Below, piece by piece: positions 13,578 to 14,347 of a stretch of 14,347 nt of DNA. Under the pieces are notes generated by a model. It had not been told where the DNA came from, searched no databases, and worked only from the letters and a program-made list of their open reading frames with translations. Both the position numbers and the translations under genes were made by a program. The stretch is from DAOTWP01 sp034435675 (GTDB lineage Bacteria; Chloroflexota; Anaerolineae; Aggregatilineales; Phototrophicaceae): assembly GCA_034435675.1 (NCBI GenBank), contig DAOTWP010000176.1, positions 1 to 14,347 on the forward strand, in the 5' to 3' direction. The stretch's first letter is position 1. Every line of letters begins with the position of its first letter.

Positions 13578-14039
13578 ATGCCCGGTAAATATTACGACGA
13601 CTTTGAAGTAGGAATGATCATCTCGCACGAGATCGGACGCACGCTGACCGAAGCGGACAACGTGCTGTTTAACGCCCTGACGATGAACAACCAGCCGCTG
13701 CACCTCAACGAGGATTACGCCAGCAAAACGGAATTCGGGCGGCGCATTGTCAACGGCATTCTGACGATGGGGCTGGTGGTCGGTATCACCGTGCCCGACC
13801 TGACCGCCGGGACGATCATCGCCAATCTGGGTTACGAGCATGTGCGCCACCCTCACCCGATCTTTCATGGCGACACGCTGTACGTCAGCACAGAGATTCT
13901 CGCCGTGCGCGAAAGCCGTTCACGCCCGGATGCCGGGATTGTGACGATGAAGCACACCGGGCGTAATCAGGACGGCGTGATCTGCGTGGAGGTGACCCGT
14001 TCGGCACTGTTCCTCAAGCGCCCCGGAGGACGTGGCTAA
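13578..14039 (+). CDS. MaoC-family (R)-hydratase / dehydratase
   Basis: A 153-residue single hot-dog-fold protein of the MaoC family, whose members add or remove water at the C2-C3 bond of acyl-CoA esters. Recognisable parts: DFEVGMIISHEIGRTLTEAD (about 8-27), the hydratase region FNALTMNNQPLHLN (31-44) and the GRRIVNGILTMGLVVG helix (about 54-69). H42 corresponds to the catalytic His of the D-x-N-P-x-H motif, but the Asp position is Asn (N37), as in some mesaconyl-CoA-hydratase-like branches. The substrate is uncertain, possibly a branched or dicarboxylic acyl-CoA. The ribosome site is weak (AGAAAG, about 13564-13569). The next gene starts 1 nt after its stop, so the two are probably co-transcribed. 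Confidence 0.9.
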   Translation: MPGKYYDDFEVGMIISHEIGRTLTEADNVLFNALTMNNQPLHLNEDYASKTEFGRRIVNGILTMGLVVGITVPDLTAGTIIANLGYEHVRHPHPIFHGDTLYVSTEILAVRESRSRPDAGIVTMKHTGRNQDGVICVEVTRSALFLKRPGGRG

Positions 14040-14040
14040 G

Positions 14041-14347
14041 ATGGACGACTCGCGAACCCCGCTGCACGACCTGCCGCCGGGGTATGTTGAACGTGAGCAT
14101 CTGGTCGCCACCGAACCGGAGACGCTGCTGCGGCTGGCGAAATGGTCACTGCTGCCGCTTGCCGCCGCGCTGGTCGGCATGGCGCTGTGGGCGGTGCTGC
14201 TTGCCCGGCTGCGCCCCGGTTTCGAGATTGGCGGGCAGCCATTTTTCGCCAGCACTGCGCTCTCGCTGCTGCTGCTGGTCGGGGTGCTGCCGCTGCACGA
14301 GGCGATTCACGGGCTGGCGATTTTGTGGACGGGGCACAAGCCGCGCT
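14041..14347 (+). CDS. DUF3267-like membrane zincin protein, N-terminal part
   Basis: The 3' end lies outside the window; 102 residues are visible. After a polar start (about 1-30) come two hydrophobic segments at about 35-55 and 69-85. The second runs into HEAIH at 86-90, an HExxH zinc-protease motif (LPLHEAIHGLAILWTGHKPR). This arrangement fits the DUF3267 family of putative membrane zincins. The start ATG follows the MaoC stop by 1 nt; GGAGG (14025-14029) is 11 nt upstream, rather far but acceptable. The function is unknown; a membrane-embedded protease is the likely reading. Confidence 0.75.
   Translation, partial: MDDSRTPLHDLPPGYVEREHLVATEPETLLRLAKWSLLPLAAALVGMALWAVLLARLRPGFEIGGQPFFASTALSLLLLVGVLPLHEAIHGLAILWTGHKPR

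Noticed and set aside
1..14347. CRISPR array, tRNA, rRNA or insertion sequence
   Set aside because: No regularly spaced repeats, no tRNA cloverleaf pattern noticed and no transposase-like protein in any frame.

Overview
GC-rich bacterial chromosome, densely coded on both strands. Gene content suggests a member of the Chloroflexota (Anaerolineae-like): an Hsp70-like protein with an extra C-terminal region, a YugP-type membrane protease, an F420/FMN split-barrel (PPOX) protein, a MaoC hydratase, a PfkB sugar kinase and a cluster of GT4 glycosyltransferases. This assignment is an inference from gene content and style; there is no rRNA or tRNA in the window to fix it.

Layout. 1-456 is the C-terminal end of a molybdopterin (bis-MGD) oxidoreductase. 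It converges on a minus-strand tandem GNAT acetyltransferase (708-1631), and a nested inverted repeat lies between them. Next come a 313-bp leader region and prfA (release factor 1, 1945-3027), followed by a YugP-like zinc metallopeptidase (3155-3877). That gene converges on a minus-strand Hsp70-family protein (3956-5755), with a hairpin between the two.

5865-11161 is a five-gene minus-strand operon. In transcription order it encodes glycosyltransferase, glycosyltransferase, FkbM-type methyltransferase, glycosyltransferase and a membrane-anchored TolB-like beta-propeller. Every junction overlaps by 4 or 7 bp. It looks like a pathway that assembles and O-methylates a cell-surface glycan. A PPOX-fold protein (11322-11753) is read divergently from it.

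A small unrecognised protein (11885-12205) is translationally coupled to a PfkB-family kinase (12202-13116). A 461-bp gene-free stretch follows (13117-13577) that is full of inverted and direct repeats. The window ends with a MaoC-type hydratase and the start of a DUF3267-like membrane protein with an HExxH motif.

The less ordinary signals are: a possible leaderless UAG-terminated leader ORF plus a perfect 20-bp palindrome in front of prfA, whose product itself reads UAG; the fully overlapping glycan operon with a beta-propeller as last gene; and the two non-coding structured regions (489-602 and 13206-13547). No CRISPR array, transposase, tRNA or rRNA was seen.
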